A stretch of 64,000 nt of DNA from Annona cherimola (GCA_030490835.1 CM059975.1:50583174-50647173), one strand, 5' to 3'; shown: positions 9,638 through 22,760, counted from the stretch's first letter. Translations and numbers: made by a program. The notes: generated by a model from the letters alone, not told the origin.

Positions 9638-11357
9638 TGTTGGTCCCGAGTTAGTGGCAAAACCCAAGAGGGGAGGGGTGAATTGGGTTCTTTAAAAAAT
9701 CTTTGGTAAATAAAGACTTAACCCTTTGAGTAATTAATCCCCTTTTGAAAAGAGCTAGAGAGCAATAAAGATAAAGCAGTAAAAAGAGATATAACACAAG
9801 ATTTATAGTGGTTCGGGCAAACCTTCCCTACTCCACTCTTCCAAGCTCACACTCTGTTGTGACTTGGGTTTCACTATGTATTCCACGAATACACTTAGAG
9901 TCACCGCTCTCTTCTAGATTTCAGCTCTAGGGGGCATATACAACTAGAGCCACTTGCTCTCTTCTAGATTCTAGCTCTAGGGGGCATAAGCAACTCACAT
10001 GCAAAAGTAGGTGATGAGTCTCACTCCAATCACACCCTACTTTGCATATACTTGATCTTAGCTACCCAAGCTAAATCAAGATTTATACAACAAGATAATG
10101 AAATAAATGAAACTACACTTTACAGATTTGTGTAGGCAGATTTAGCTCGAGGAAGAAGTTGTAGAAGCAGCTTTGGATGAATATTGATGAAGGCGCATGC
10201 AACTTGAAGCTTTCTTCTTCTTCCTTAGAATGTATACGAACCACTCAGAAATGGAGAAAAGCAAATAGGATTCCTTTCTAGATCTTCTTTTCTCACTTTG
10301 GACTTTGTAGAGTATATAGTAGTATCTTGTAATGTTCTTGTCTTTTTTTTTTCCACGTTCATTTGAGGGTCCTTTTATAGAGAGAAGAAAATATGAACGT
10401 TATGGAGGTGGTTGGTGCGCAATAAATGAACTTCAACGTTCGAAAATTTGACCGTTATACCCAAGTCGAAGATGGAGTCGACTTGGCTTGCGACTTGGCA
10501 ACCCAAGTCGCATCTGGAGTCGACTTCGTCTGCGACTCCAGTTCTTCCAATTTCCCAAGTCTGAGTTTTAGTCGACTTGATTTCAGACTTCGACTCAAGT
10601 CGAACTTGAAGTCGACTTAGCCTGCGACTTGGCTCGGGTTTTGCTGAAGCTGCTTTGATCTTCAAGATTCGGCTTGATCTTTGCAAAGCTTTTGAGCTGT
10701 TTGAGTTCTTGCATGATATATGTTTGTTCCTCGCTTAGTCTTGGACTCACTTGGTCTCCATAACTTGGGTGTTGCCTTATTTGAATAAGCTTGAATATTT
10801 GCCTTGGCTTGATAGACTTGATTTGAACATTGAATATGAGTCTTAGCTTTGATCTTCAAGAATCTTCATTTGTTTCCTTGTGAATGAACTTTTCATCTCA
10901 TTTGGGTTTGAACAAGTTCAATATGATCCTCAAGTCGAAGTTGGAGTCGACCTTGTCTGCAACTTGACTCAAGTCGCTCCTGGAGTCGACTTCGTTTGCG
11001 ACTTGGGCAGCTTCGTCCCCCAAAATCAACGCTGGACATTTTCTTTTGTTTGAAGTCGATTCTGGAGTCGACTTCGTATGCGACTTGACTTCCTAAGTCG
11101 CAAGTGGAGTCGACTTGACCTGCGACTTCACCTGTTGCCTTTTGGGATTCATTCTCAAGTCGATTTTTGAGTCGACTTTGGGATCGACTTTACCCAAGTC
11201 GAAGTCCAAGTCGACTTGTAGATCGACTTGACCTCTTTGCTTTCCTTAAACAATTAGTAAACACATTAGTACCTTTTATATACTCAAATTAGTTCTTGTT
11301 AATCATCAAAACTCAAGTTTTGGTCAATTTTTATTGTTTTAAACATTGTTTCCAACA
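9638..11357 (-). repeat. E1 5' LTR
   Basis: It is 1720 bp, the same length as the other LTR and nearly identical. It carries the promoter for the element: GTCGAC clusters at about 11228-10928 and 10628-10458, and a TATA box at 10379-10373. Confidence 0.95.
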
Positions 11358-14300
11358 CCAAGTAGGACTCGTATAATTGTATTTAAAGTGTAATGGATGA
11401 CTTATGTATGAAATGATTGAATTTTGGACGATTTTCATGAATTATGAATTTTGCAAACCCTAGCTTGCATTAAGAATGGTGATTAAGATTAATCGCCAAA
11501 GCCCAATATGAGTCAAGATGACTAAAGGGGCTTAATGAGGATTAGAAAATGCTAATGTGGAATGAATATTTATTTTAATTTCCATGATTTAATTAAGGGA
11601 GATTAAAATGAAAATTATGGAATTGTGTTAAAAATCACAGGAAATTCATAACTTTACGCCTACAAGGCAAAATGAGATGAAATTTTAAAGGCAAGCTCAT
11701 GATTTTGGGCTCAATATTTTAAGTGGATTGAATTAAGGCACCAGTGATGAGATTAAGGTGATAATTATTTATTTTTAATCTCACACTCCAAGAAAAATTT
11801 CAAAGGTTCATAACTTGATGTAGGAACGTCGATTTGAGATGAAATTTGAAACGATGGCATAAAATTATGAAATTTATAGAATCAGTGGATTTTATTAATC
11901 TAATTATCATGAAAAAAAATTTAATTAGAAAAAGGTACCTAGCATTGACTTTGTGTACCCTAGACTACCATAGCATTTAATAAAAAGTATTTTTGAAAAT
12001 GACATATTTAAATGCTATGAAAGGTGTCAAAAATTCAGTCGATTGAGCTGGATTTTTAAGAATTATTTAAAGGTCAAATCCATGGAGAAGTCAAAGGTTA
12101 AATTCTTGGGTTAATTGCCTAATATCTAGCTCAAAGGGAGCATAGATTATGTGGCAAGAGCATGGGACGTCCAAGGGCAATATGGGCATGAAATGTGATT
12201 TTTAAAAATCCTAAAAAATATGTCTAAGCTGCCTAATGTCTAGAGGAAGTAAATGAATGTATAAATGTGTGGAAATATTGACAGAAAATGTCAAAAAGAC
12301 AGCTAAAAAGGGGACGTCCCTAGTGGACAGCAATGCAATGCATAAATACATGGATTTTGAGGATTTTCGTAAAATATAAAATGCATATTTTACATGCATA
12401 TAAAAATGCCATGTCATTAAGGGATAAGGTAGAATTAAATTAACCTCATGACATGTGGCAAATGGGTCCTACTAGTTGGTTCAAAAAATCATAAAAGGGA
12501 TGGATATGCTTGGAACGTGCAAAGTAAGAAAGGAGAGAGAAATTTCCTAAATTTGCTAAGTTTTGAGCAAACCCAAGGCACATCCAAACCAGAAAGGGGA
12601 AAGGGAAAAAGGAGAATAAAAAGATGAAGAAAAAGGAGGAGAAAAAGAAGAGGAACCAAGCATCTCAAGTTGGAATCAAGTTTAGGTTGATTCAAGTAAA
12701 TGAAATCTATGTTTTGAATCACTTAAATCAAGTTTTTATCTCTCAATTCATGAGCCATGAATATGGTTCATAAAGAAATCTGAAAAGGATGAGTTATGAT
12801 TCCTTATTATGAGTATTGAATGATTTTTAAAATATTTAAATGAAATCAAGAGTTTAAGAGAGTGAAAATGGAAGTTTAGGTTGGATTTTGAGATGAAAAC
12901 CAACTTGGAAAATCTCAGAACCCTAAACTAAGTTGTTGTATGATTTAAGCATGTTGATTTGGATGTAATTCATGTTATTTTGAATTACATATGATCATTT
13001 AAGCATTGGTTGATGATTTTAGCAAATATGAAACCCTAAGATTCAAGAAATGACCCGATTTCTCCATTTTTGGGTTAAAAATGATAAAAAAAAAAGTGAT
13101 TAATTTTTTTATGGATGAATTTTAGGGTAAAGTACCCTAAATTAAGGACCCTTTGGACGGAAAAAGTGGGATGGATTAATTTTTCCTAAATCTAATTTTT
13201 TTAGGGTATGCTTGAGGGACATCCAAATGGGAGCCAAAATGAATGATTTTCATATGATTTTGTTGTTGTTGTGATGAGATGGTTTATGAATGTTATGGAG
13301 GGTAAAATACCCTATGTTTAAGGAAATTTGAGTGTCCAAAAGGGTTTAAAATGTTTAGCCCTAAATCTGATTTTATAGACATATGTTTGGACACGTCAAA
13401 AAGGGTCAAATAGATACCCTATATGCATGAATATAGTGTTGTTATGGAAGCCAACGAATTTTGAATTTTTAAATATGTGATAATAACCTAAATTTGGGTT
13501 AATAAAATCATGTTTATTTGCTAGAAATTATGACTTAAAAATCTATTATGATTTAATTCATGAAAGAGGCGTTGAAATGATGAAACATGTGTCTTAACAT
13601 AGCTGTTTTGGAAACCAGTTATAAAGGGATTAAAAATATAAAATTAAACCCTAAAGTATATGTTAATTAAGGGGTTTAATGATGATGAAAATGGGTGGAA
13701 GTTGTTGTGTTAAGAAAATTTAAGAAACACATAATATATGTGTTGTATGTTGAATGATTTAGCAAATGAATGATTTTAATTCTTTATAAATTGTTTAAGG
13801 ATGGTCATTCCTTGTATAAATGAGTATGAAATATTATTTCTATTGAAATAAATGAATTGCTTATTGCTTTTCAAGTACTTGTGATAAATGATGAATTCAT
13901 GATTTATGAATGAAAAATCATGCTAGCATGTCAAATCATGTTTATTAAAGAAGCATGTGCACAAAAGCATGAGGTTCACCTTAAAAGTGTAAGCGGACCA
14001 AATGTTCCCCTTTATTGTGACCAAGTCACCAAGGTGGCCGAGGCCCGGCGGCGCCTCCCTGGATTGGGGGAAAGGATGAAAGTGGATGATTGCCTAGCTA
14101 GCTTCTATCTAAAGGAATGTCATGATTTTAAATGACGCATTGCATTGTTTATGACATACCTTGGATGGGTATGAGAAGCATGTTTAAAGATATACCCTCG
14201 AGCGGGTATAAAGTGACTTTCCATGAATGATTTATGAAAAGGTTTCTACTCCATTGGTAGTTGATCACTTGGTAAGTGTCTTCAATCGAATGGATGGAAA

Positions 14301-14816
14301 TGCATTTATATGAATTAACTTGAAAATGAATTGCCCGAAAACCTATAGCTTGTTTATTGAGCTTCGACTCACAGTTTTATTTTCCAAATCCTAAAGACAT
14401 GTGAAGGAGAGAACCATGCAAGGAGCACAGGTGGAGATTCAAGGAAAAAATGAATTTCTATAAGTTCCTGTGATTGACTCTATGAGTTTGTATGGTTGTA
14501 TGTTAATGACATTGTGATGAATTGAATGATGTATAAGGCTTATGACTATGTGATGATATGACTATAAATAGCGAAAAAAATTTATGGTCAATTATTGAGG
14601 ATGTTTCATTATGAAATGGTTATGTATGGAAAGTTATGAGATAATGTGTGTATATTTCAAATGGAATATATAAAATGATATAAACTCCTAAGGAGTTAAG
14701 ATAAAAAAGGGATAAATATCCAAAGGACTTGCTAAGTGACAGGGCAACAATCCTGATCATCTTACCAATCGATTGATCTTGGAGTAAGGTTGTGACGCTC
14801 GGGCTGGGGCGCCACA

Positions 14817-15812
14817 ACCAAAGAGATCTTTTGAAATGGCAACCCAATCAACTTCCACCCCTGCATTTGCCGAGGGCCAATCTTTCACAAGACCGCCTCT
14901 ACTTGATGGGACTAACTTCAGTTATTGGAAGTTGAGAATAAAACAATTGATCATGGCTACGGATATTGATTCTTGGATTGCTATCTAAGATGGTGTTGTT
15001 TTGCCTATTGATGAAAGAGTCTCCACATGGTCTGAGGAGGAAGTAAGAACCGTTAAAAGCAAGGCAAAGGTCATGAACTCCCTCTTTTGTGCATTAACGG
15101 CATCCGAGTATGATAGAGTATCCTCATGCCAAACCGCTAAAGAAATATGGGACACTCTTACTTCTATTTATGAGGGAACTTCTCAAATCCAAAGGACAAA
15201 AAGAAATATTTTGATTGGAGAGTTAGAAAGTTTTAAAGTTCTTGAAACTGAAAATATTTCTGAAATATTTGCTAGATTTTCTAAAATACTAACGCCTTGA
15301 AAGGTCTTGGAAAAGCTATTTCTGAATATGAACAGGTAATGAAAATCTTAAAAGCGCTACCCGAATCTTGGACTCCAAAGATCATAGCTATTGAGGAAGC
15401 AAAGGACCTCAATACACTACGGCTAGAGGATCTTATAAGCTCGCTCATGTCACATGAGTTAATAAAGAGAAGAAATGAGGAGCAACAGAAAGGCAAAAGA
15501 GCTATTGCCTTAAAAGATGCACAAGCTTCAGGTGACTCCAGGTCATCCTCTCAAAACGATGATGAGGAGATTGCTCTACTTACAAGACGGTTCAGAAAAT
15601 TTGTAAGGAAAAGGAGGAATTTCAAGAGCTTCAAAGAAAGAAATCCAAAAGAGAAAAAGAAGGAGGCTACAAAATGCTTCCAGTGTGGTGGTATGGGGCA
15701 TATGCAAGCCCAATGCCCAACACCCGAAGAGAACAAAACAAAGGAGCGAAGAGATAAGAAAGATCGAGGAGAAAACAGAAGATTTCAAAAGGTTAAAGGA
15801 AGACAAAAATAA
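14817..15812 (+). pseudogene. C0 gag fragment, copy A
   Basis: The frame starts with ATG at 14836 (MATQSTSTPAFAEGQ) and matches the E1 Gag. A TAA interrupts codon 51 (14986-14988), and a one-base deletion near 15285 shifts the frame. The knuckle CFQCGGMGHMQAQC is still readable. The copy stops abruptly near 15795-15812, where it runs into A/T-rich sequence shared with the G leader. It and the copy at 31666 both resume directly after a T LTR, at the same place in the leader. Confidence 0.88.
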
Positions 15813-15886
15813 AAATAAAATAAAATAAAATAAAATAAAATAAATAAAATAAAATAAAATAAAATAAAAAATAAAAAATAAAAATA
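15811..15886. repeat. (AAAAT)n microsatellite at the C0/G junction
   Basis: Repeats of AAAAT and AAAAAT fill this stretch. The G leader near 22955-22985 has a shorter version, so the C0-to-G junction probably formed in this low-complexity tract. Confidence 0.85.
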
Positions 15887-15986
15887 GATAGAGACAAAAG
15901 ACAGAAAGTAAAAAATAGATAAAAATAGAGAAAGGAAAAAAACTAAGAAAATATCTAAAAACAAAATTTAAAGTAATGCCAAATTT

Positions 15987-16002
15987 CCCGGCAACGATGC
16001 CA
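15987..16002 (-). other. Primer binding site remnant left of the G left LTR
   Basis: On the minus strand TGGCATCGTTGCCGGG lies seven bases after the LTR end. The better-kept copy is at 23106-23121 (TGGTGCCGTTGCCAGA). Both resemble the TGGCGCCGTTGCCGGGG-type site common in Athila/Tat elements. Confidence 0.65.
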
Positions 16003-16009
16003 AAATACT

Positions 16010-18687
16010 TGTTTGCAATCTTACCATAAGTGCACGGGTCGTACATTGTAGTATATAAATTATTGATCCATAGGGAATTCGGAACTATAAACTTTGCTTT
16101 TAAACGCTTTCGTGTCGGATATGGAGAGAATATAGCAAATAAAATAGAAAAAAATAGAAAAAATGAGAAGAGAAAATTACAAATTAGAACAAGTAGAGAA
16201 AACAATAGTGCAAGTATCGAGGGTCTAAGCTTTCACATGCGTTTTTTGCAATGGGTAGTGGTATAATTATTTAATTTGGATATTGTTTGTTAAAGGAGAA
16301 CAAACCCTGATTTATCCTTCCACCTTCACTCGAAACCTACAAGGCGTACTCTAATTTTTCTTAACCACTTATTCTCATGAGATTAAGTTAATTAGAATTC
16401 ATTAAGTTCTGTGGTTTGTTCATGGAATTCCTCAAGATCATCATGCCTATTCTCATGGTCTTAGATTTCCAGGTTTAATATCTTCATTATCGTATATTAG
16501 GTTTCCACCTCTCGGTTTCATCACCTAATATATGGAATTATACTAAAGTACAGACCAATGTACAAAGCAAACATTAAAATTATAAGATATTAAATTAACA
16601 TCAATATACACCATAAATAAATTAAAAACCCACATCACGCTATATTGTACGCATGCTACATCCTAAACCCTAAATTTAGGATTTAGCCGAGCATGTTTAA
16701 GTCCAAAATAAAATTCAAATTCAAATCCATCTTAAACAAGCTAATTAAAATTAACAAGAAAAAAGATAGAAAATCTTATTAGTTTGAAGTCCCGATGGTG
16801 TGTCGGCCGCTCCACGCAACTCACCAATCCGCCTCTTTCCCGCTCTCCACCCTGCTCTCTCTCTAAATTTTTCTCTCCCAAATTTCTGCTGCTCGTTGGA
16901 TTTTTTTTACCTCGCTGGATTTCTTCTCTCAAAATCCTCCTTCTGCCCGTTCATTTCTCTCCCTTATATAGCTGCTGAAGATTGCGCACAAGTGGGCCCC
17001 ATCTTATTTAATGCAATCCCAATTGCGTTGCAATTGATTGCGTAATTCAGCTTCATGTGGGCCCCATTAAACACAAATCTGATTGCGTAAAAACTGGAAG
17101 GTTGCAAGGGGAGCATGAATTAATGGAATTTTCTGGATGAAAAATCTAGACGGTGATGGAGAGATGGACGGTTGCAATTTCTGGATGGCATTAAATGGTC
17201 AGAAATTTGGATTTTTTGAACGTGATTTAAGTGCTCAATTTTGAATGGCCTGATCTTGTGGTGGTTGCATGGTTCATATGCTTGCTTGCTGAAATAAATG
17301 GACGGTTTGGGATTACTGCTTAATAAAAATGGACGGCGGATAATAATGCATGGACAGCTGCTGGACGGTGGAATTTTGCCGAAAAAATCCAAGCCGTTGA
17401 TTTGCTAATGGGTGAATTTCTGGATAACTTTGAACGATGGAAATCATATGCTATTTTGATTTGCTGAACGACCTGGATCCAAATATTAGCCCGTTAATTT
17501 TCTGTATATGAAATGGACGGCTGGATGGATGATCTGGATTTGTGGCCTGAAATAATGGACGCTGCTGATTAATCCTGGGCCCCACTGCAATGGATGGATT
17601 GGAAACGAACGACCTGAAATTATTCAATTTGCTGCTAAACAAATCAACGGCTCGGATGGCTGGATCAAATCTGGACGGCATTGATTAATCCTTAAGGACG
17701 GTGCTGAACTGGTTGGGAAATTTTAGACGCATCTAAGGCAGTGGACGGTGCAGATTTTTTAGAATTTAGTGCATGGTATTTTGAATGGACCGCTAGAGAA
17801 AATCTTCTTCTTGGATCAACGACTTGGATCTTGTTTTGCACTGATGGCTAATCTGCATGGTCACTAATTAAATGGACGGCCAGATCTTTCATTTGCTAGA
17901 CAACTTGGTTAATCTTGCTGATTTGGATGGTCTTGATTTGATCTGATCTGGACGGCCTGGATTTCTTGAATGCTTGGCCGCTCAACTAGATTGGATGGAC
18001 TGAATTTTAATAGCTAATTGGCGGCTGTTCAAATGCATGGATCTGGATTAACGGCCTAGATGGGTTTAAAATCTGGAAGGTGATTTGTTGCATGATTTGA
18101 ACATGGAGAGAGATGGTTTAAATCATGAACGTGATGTCTGGTCCACTGATTGGACGGCTTGAATTTTTGGTAGCATCTTGGCTTCACTTCTTGGATTCCT
18201 GGGCGGAATAATCTGGACGGTTTAAAAAATCTGGTCGGTGCAATTTTGCTGGAACGGCCTGGATCATGGCTTGAATATTGGACGGCTGAGCTTGTATAAA
18301 AACTGGACGGCCAGATTTGATGATCTGATGGACGGCTGGATGGTGGAGATTTGCTGCTTAATTTCTGGAATAGACCGAACAGCTTGTGGGGCCCATTGTT
18401 TGAACTTACTGACTTGTATAAAAATATTTAAATCATTAATTCATCAACTTCATTAATAGGTTATTACTATAATAATTATTTCAAGTCTGTTTAATTTCAT
18501 GACAACAATTATAATGTAATTTCAAACCAAAAGATTACAAAAATTATTTAAATAACTTGAAATTAATATTTAATACCAAAATGTTGCAAAACCATGTTTA
18601 ACACAAAATTTCGCATTAAACCCAATTAATTACATACCAAATTGGTATAAAATGGCAATAAAATATGTTATTAATTTCCACTTATCA
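16010..18687 (-). repeat. G left LTR, about 2.68 kb
   Basis: It runs TGTTTGC...CTTATCA on the plus strand and pairs with 23129-25850. In element orientation U3 comes first and is filled by a degenerate TGGACGG word (as its complement) across about 18380-17110. A TATATAA box follows at 16970-16964, then R/U5. The short frames inside are not credible genes. Confidence 0.85.
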
Positions 18688-20345
18688 AATACCCTCACAC
18701 TTGAACTTTTGCTTGTCCTCAAGCAAATACAAAGGAATTCAAGAACAGATTGTAAATTTTCAAAACTTTGAGTATAAAGTGAAAAAAAATGTTTAGTCAA
18801 TTATTAAAAACTAATAAGAGTATTAAACTAAAAATTTTGAAGCATGATACTGTTTGAAAATCTCAGTCAACAATCCCTTTTCACATGACTAATACTGCAT
18901 ACCTTGTCACCTACTTTGCTTTCAATCATTAAAAGTTCAAAAACTACCGCAATAAACTCTCAATTATCAGACATCTTCCCCATTTATTTAGTTATTCAAT
19001 ACACGCATTCAGTAATTCAAATAATGGTAGTAATGTAGAAAATATCAGTCAAATTTACCTCATATACATGTCATCAAATTTTTGCATTTAAATTTCTTCT
19101 ACCAACTCAATTAGCTAATTCATAGGATCATAAGGACTTATTAGGACAACGGTTAGGTTTGGCACAAGAAATAAAATTTCAAAAATTGAATCGTCTCCAC
19201 ATGACTTGAGCCTCATTTTACAATAAGAAATAATATTACCCTCACACTTAGTGCTTTCATTCTCTTTCAAGCCTGTTCTTACCCTTGGTTTAGCTGTTCT
19301 TTTTTTTTTTATCTAGTCCGGCAATAATTTCTCTCACCATATTTCAGGGTATCTAGGAAGTCATTTTCATTATTTGCACAATCAAGAGATCAAACCTTAT
19401 TCCCGTTTCACTTTTCAGCTCAAAATTCAATTTCAATGTTGGTTTCACTAAGTGGGAATTGAGGTTTAGAAAAAAAATTTAAGTCTAGGCTCAATGGGGG
19501 TAAACAACGGTTATACTTTCAAAGATAGGCTCATCATGAAAAAAATTCCTTGATCATGTCCATGAATTGGTTAAATGGAGTTTTGGCTTTGGAAATTTCT
19601 TCAACCAGAATAAAATTTTTATGTATATGGGAAAAACTACCTTCTCAAATGACAATTGTGTGTATTAGAAAATTTTTTGATAAATTAGAAAGGATTATGC
19701 TGATTTTGAAAGAAAACAAAATTGGTTCCTTGGTATATTAGTTTCATCAAGTGATTCAGGAAAAAAAAAAAAGAATTTTCAACAAGTAGATGCCCAAAAA
19801 CAAATTTAACGTCTCATTAGGGTTCAACTTTTCCTAACTCAAAGATTTTAAAATTCCAAGTATGGTTTGCTTACAAGACATACAAGAGTTTAAAGTGGGG
19901 TCTAATATCACATTTTATGCAAGAATTACCCAAAATTTTTAAAATTTCATTTTTTATGACAAAAATTATAATCATGACAAAAATATAATCATCAGGGTAG
20001 TGAAAAACATATTCAGAGAAAATTAATGCAACGCATTCACCCACACATTTGAAATTGACATTTTCCTCAATGTAAATCATGTCATCAAAATAAATGGAGT
20101 AATTGAAAAAATGTGAGATGTTAACTTCCCTATTTTGGCGAGTTCAACCGAATTTGCATCCCATGGTGCTTCCTTCCAAGTAGGCTCTGAAAAGTAACCA
20201 ATAAAGCTCCAAATTTAAAAGTATCAAAATTCTAAAAGAAATTAAAATAAAAAAATAAAACTAAAACTCCCCTAAAAGAAAAAAAAAAGTTCGGATTGCC
20301 TCCCGAAAAGCGCTTGGTTTAAAGTCGTCAGCCCGACTACAGTTT
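18688..20345 (-). other. G noncoding internal region between protease and 3' LTR
   Basis: No coding domain is visible. A polypurine-like GTGTGAGGGTATT abuts the left LTR on the minus strand. A 25-base block at 19333-19357 recurs exactly, in opposite orientation, in H at 57421-57445, which ties the two elements together. Confidence 0.7.
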
Positions 20346-20357
20346 GATCATCTGATG

Positions 20358-21224
20358 TTAACCAACTCCAACTTTTGCATTTCCGTGATTCTTCTTCTTG
20401 CCTTCAGATTTTCTCGCATTCGTCGTTCTTTGAATTGGCCTCCATATTTGCTTGAGAATTTTTCCTGCCAATGAACCGTTGCAATTAGTTTTAAAAGAAT
20501 GACAAGAAGGAGAAGGAATAGTTACCAGTTTGTTAGCTTTTCTCCTTTGTTCATCAGATTTTTGTTGTTTTGATCTCCCGCTTTCAGATGTTGCCACAAA
20601 TTCAGCAACGTGTTGATTCAGGTCTTCCACAGCTTCTCCTTTACTTGTGTACGTCTGATTTAAAATTCCTTTGTCTGTTGACTCATTGACCACGTCAACC
20701 TGTAAACAAGAGTTATCGAGAGAGGAGTTTTTCATGGCCGAGAAGAGGTTGAATTCCATTTTCTCATCTCCAACTGTCAGAGAAAGTTGACCATTCTTGA
20801 CGTCGATGATGGCTCCAGTAGTGTCTAAGAAAGGTCGTCCAAGAATTATTGGAATTTGGCGATCCTCCTCCATGTCGAGGACTACAAAGTCGACTGGGAT
20901 GAACAACTTGCCGACTTTTAAGGGAACGTCTTCAAGAATGCCAACCGGAAATTTGATTGATCGATTGGCTAGTTGGAGAGACATAGAAGTTGATTTTGGA
21001 TCGCCGATGTTCAGCTTTTTACAGATGGAGAGAGAGATCAGACTTACACTGGCTCCAAGATCACATAGCGCCTTGCTAATTTGGAAATTCCCAAGAGCAC
21101 AAGGAATAGAGAAGCTCCCAGGATCCTTTAGCTTTTCAGGTAGCTTGTTCTGCAAGATGGCGTTGCACTCCTCAGTAAGTGCAATGGTCCCATGCTCCTC
21201 GAGCTTTCTTTTGTTGGACAACAT
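20358..21224 (-). CDS. G aspartic protease (gypsy, Athila/Tat type)
   Basis: The 288-residue frame holds a retropepsin-like domain: SIPCALGNFQISKALCDLGA supplies the catalytic Asp in the DLGAS form usual for Athila/Tat, then VSLISLSICKKL, then IPIILGRPFLDTTGAIID. After the protease the frame runs through a low-complexity tail and ends at 20358 with no reverse transcriptase. It would be part of a Gag-protease polyprotein, but the gag upstream is broken, so this copy is probably not functional. The start is not defined. Confidence 0.75.
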   Translation of the reverse strand: MLSNKRKLEEHGTIALTEECNAILQNKLPEKLKDPGSFSIPCALGNFQISKALCDLGASVSLISLSICKKLNIGDPKSTSMSLQLANRSIKFPVGILEDVPLKVGKLFIPVDFVVLDMEEDRQIPIILGRPFLDTTGAIIDVKNGQLSLTVGDEKMEFNLFSAMKNSSLDNSCLQVDVVNESTDKGILNQTYTSKGEAVEDLNQHVAEFVATSESGRSKQQKSDEQRRKANKLVTIPSPSCHSFKTNCNGSLAGKILKQIWRPIQRTTNARKSEGKKKNHGNAKVGVG

Positions 21225-22760
21225 TTTGCAGAGGTTGGCATCTGAGAGATCATGTCGAGAAATGGCACACTGATTGATAGATTCTTGAGTGTTGAAATAA
21301 ATTTCTCATACTGCTTTGAAAGTTTTGCCTGTCTTTGCCTTTGTGGGAAGGGAAGAGGAGGTTGATAAGGAGGTGGTGGGACGTATGGCTTTTCCACCAC
21401 TGGTTTGGGTTGTGGCTCCTCTTCTTGCTTCTGTTCCTGCTCGACCTTCTTTTCAGTGTCAATTTAAGGTGATTGAGGTGGGTCGAGCTACTTTCCACTC
21501 CACAAGGTAACTGCCTGCACTTGTTCCCTAGAGTTTATTTCTGGTTGGCTAGAGAGTTTGCCTTGGTCTCTATGGGATGAGGAAGTGGCATGTTGGGCAA
21601 TTTAGTTTTCAAGCAATTTAATATGGGTTTTCATTTGGCTCATTTCTTCAAGTAGTTTGTCAATCAAAGGATCAAAGGATGGTGCTTGAGGTGGTGCAGG
21701 TAGCGTGGGCTGAGTTTGGTATGAGGGAGGACTCAGTGGTCTTCTTAGGAAACTAGATGACTTATTGTTTTGAGCATAGTTTTGAGTTTTTGACTGGTTT
21801 GCCCAAGAGAAATTGGGGTGGTTCCTCCATCCAGGGTTGTAAGTATTCGTGTAAGGGTTACCATAAGTGCGAGTATCATACTGGTTGTTGAATGCATTGG
21901 CCTGCTCACTTTTGGTGTTTTGTCTGGCAAAACTACACTTAGACGTGTAGTGTGAAGCTCCACAAATCTCACATCAAATTTGTCGAGAAGAAGATGCATT
22001 CCGATATGTAGGTTCCTGTTTCTTTTGCTGCAAAAGTTGATCAATTTTAGCATGAAGAGAATTTATGGATTCGATATCATATACATTACCTAGCCGAGAG
22101 CTTCCTCGTTAGTGAGTCGCATGAATCGGCCACCAGCGGCTGAATTGACGTCGCTTCGACTAGGTTGATCAAATCCATTAAATATTTTTTCAATAATGTC
22201 ACCTTGTGAGATGTCATAATGAGGACACTTGCGTTGTAGATCTTTCATTCTCTTCCACGTATCGTATAGAGTTTCACCATCTTTTTGGACAAACTGATTG
22301 ATTTCGTCCTGAATTTTCCTGGTTTTAGTGGGTGGAAAGAATTTCTCGAGGAAAGCAGTAGAGAGCTCATCCTATGTGTTGAATGTATCAGGTGGCATAG
22401 AATAGAACTACTCGCTTGCCCTGTCACAAAGAGAAAATGGGAAAAGCTGAAGGCGGATTACCTCACGTGGGATATTTTGTACCCTGATTGTGTTGCACAA
22501 CTGCAGGAACTTAGTGATGTGTACTGTCAGGTTTTCAGAGAGTAGTCCTGCAAATTGGTCCAGTTGAACCATCCGAATAAGCCCGGGATTGAGTTCAAAG
22601 CTTCTTACATCCATTTCTGGTTCCACTATGCATGATCGTAATCCTCGAGGGTTCGGGCGGTTCCGATCACTAAGAGTTACCTTTCTTCGAGGAGCGTTGT
22701 TCTCAGCCTGGCCTTCCTCCTGCTCTTGATGTGGCGGGTTTGGATTGTTGTGTTCCGCTA
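21225..22760 (-). pseudogene. G gag remnant
   Basis: Minus-strand pieces match the Athila/Tat Gag: GLIRMVQLDQFAGL (about 22560), VIRLQLFPFSLCDRA, FLEKFFPPTKT, DEINQF and ETLYDTWKRMKDL (about 22260). A glutamine/proline-rich region lies towards 21500. Stops and frameshifts split it into at least four pieces. Confidence 0.75.

Larger units (their letters stand above)
520..11357 (-). mobile_element. E1: apparently complete SIRE-type Ty1/copia retrotransposon, 10.84 kb
   Basis: Two 1720-bp LTRs (520-2239 and 9638-11357) bound an internal region with, on the minus strand, primer site, gag, pol, a third ORF and a polypurine tract. The 5-bp target duplication CCAAG is at 515-519 and 11358-11362. 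The target is T LTR copy A. All three reading frames are open. I noticed one difference between the LTRs (C at 978 against T in the other copy), which implies a very recent insertion. The pol order (protease, integrase, RT, RNase H) is Copia, and the long size with an extra ORF after pol fits the SIRE/Maximus lineage. Confidence 0.95.
501..14816 (+). mobile_element. T LTR copy A (Tekay/Del-like gypsy), split by E1
   Basis: The LTR runs TGTAATACCC...GCGCCACA and is flanked by ACCAA (496-500 and 14817-14821), both inside the C0 leader. E1 occupies 520-11357, so the LTR proper is about 3.47 kb (501-519 plus 11363-14816). It is homologous along its length to 27664-31665 but lacks about 600 bp present there. 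No T internal region follows it; C0 gag resumes at once, so it behaves as a solo LTR. The long stretch 11363-14816 holds no credible gene: the short frames there show no domain and are not conserved between copies. Confidence 0.85.
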
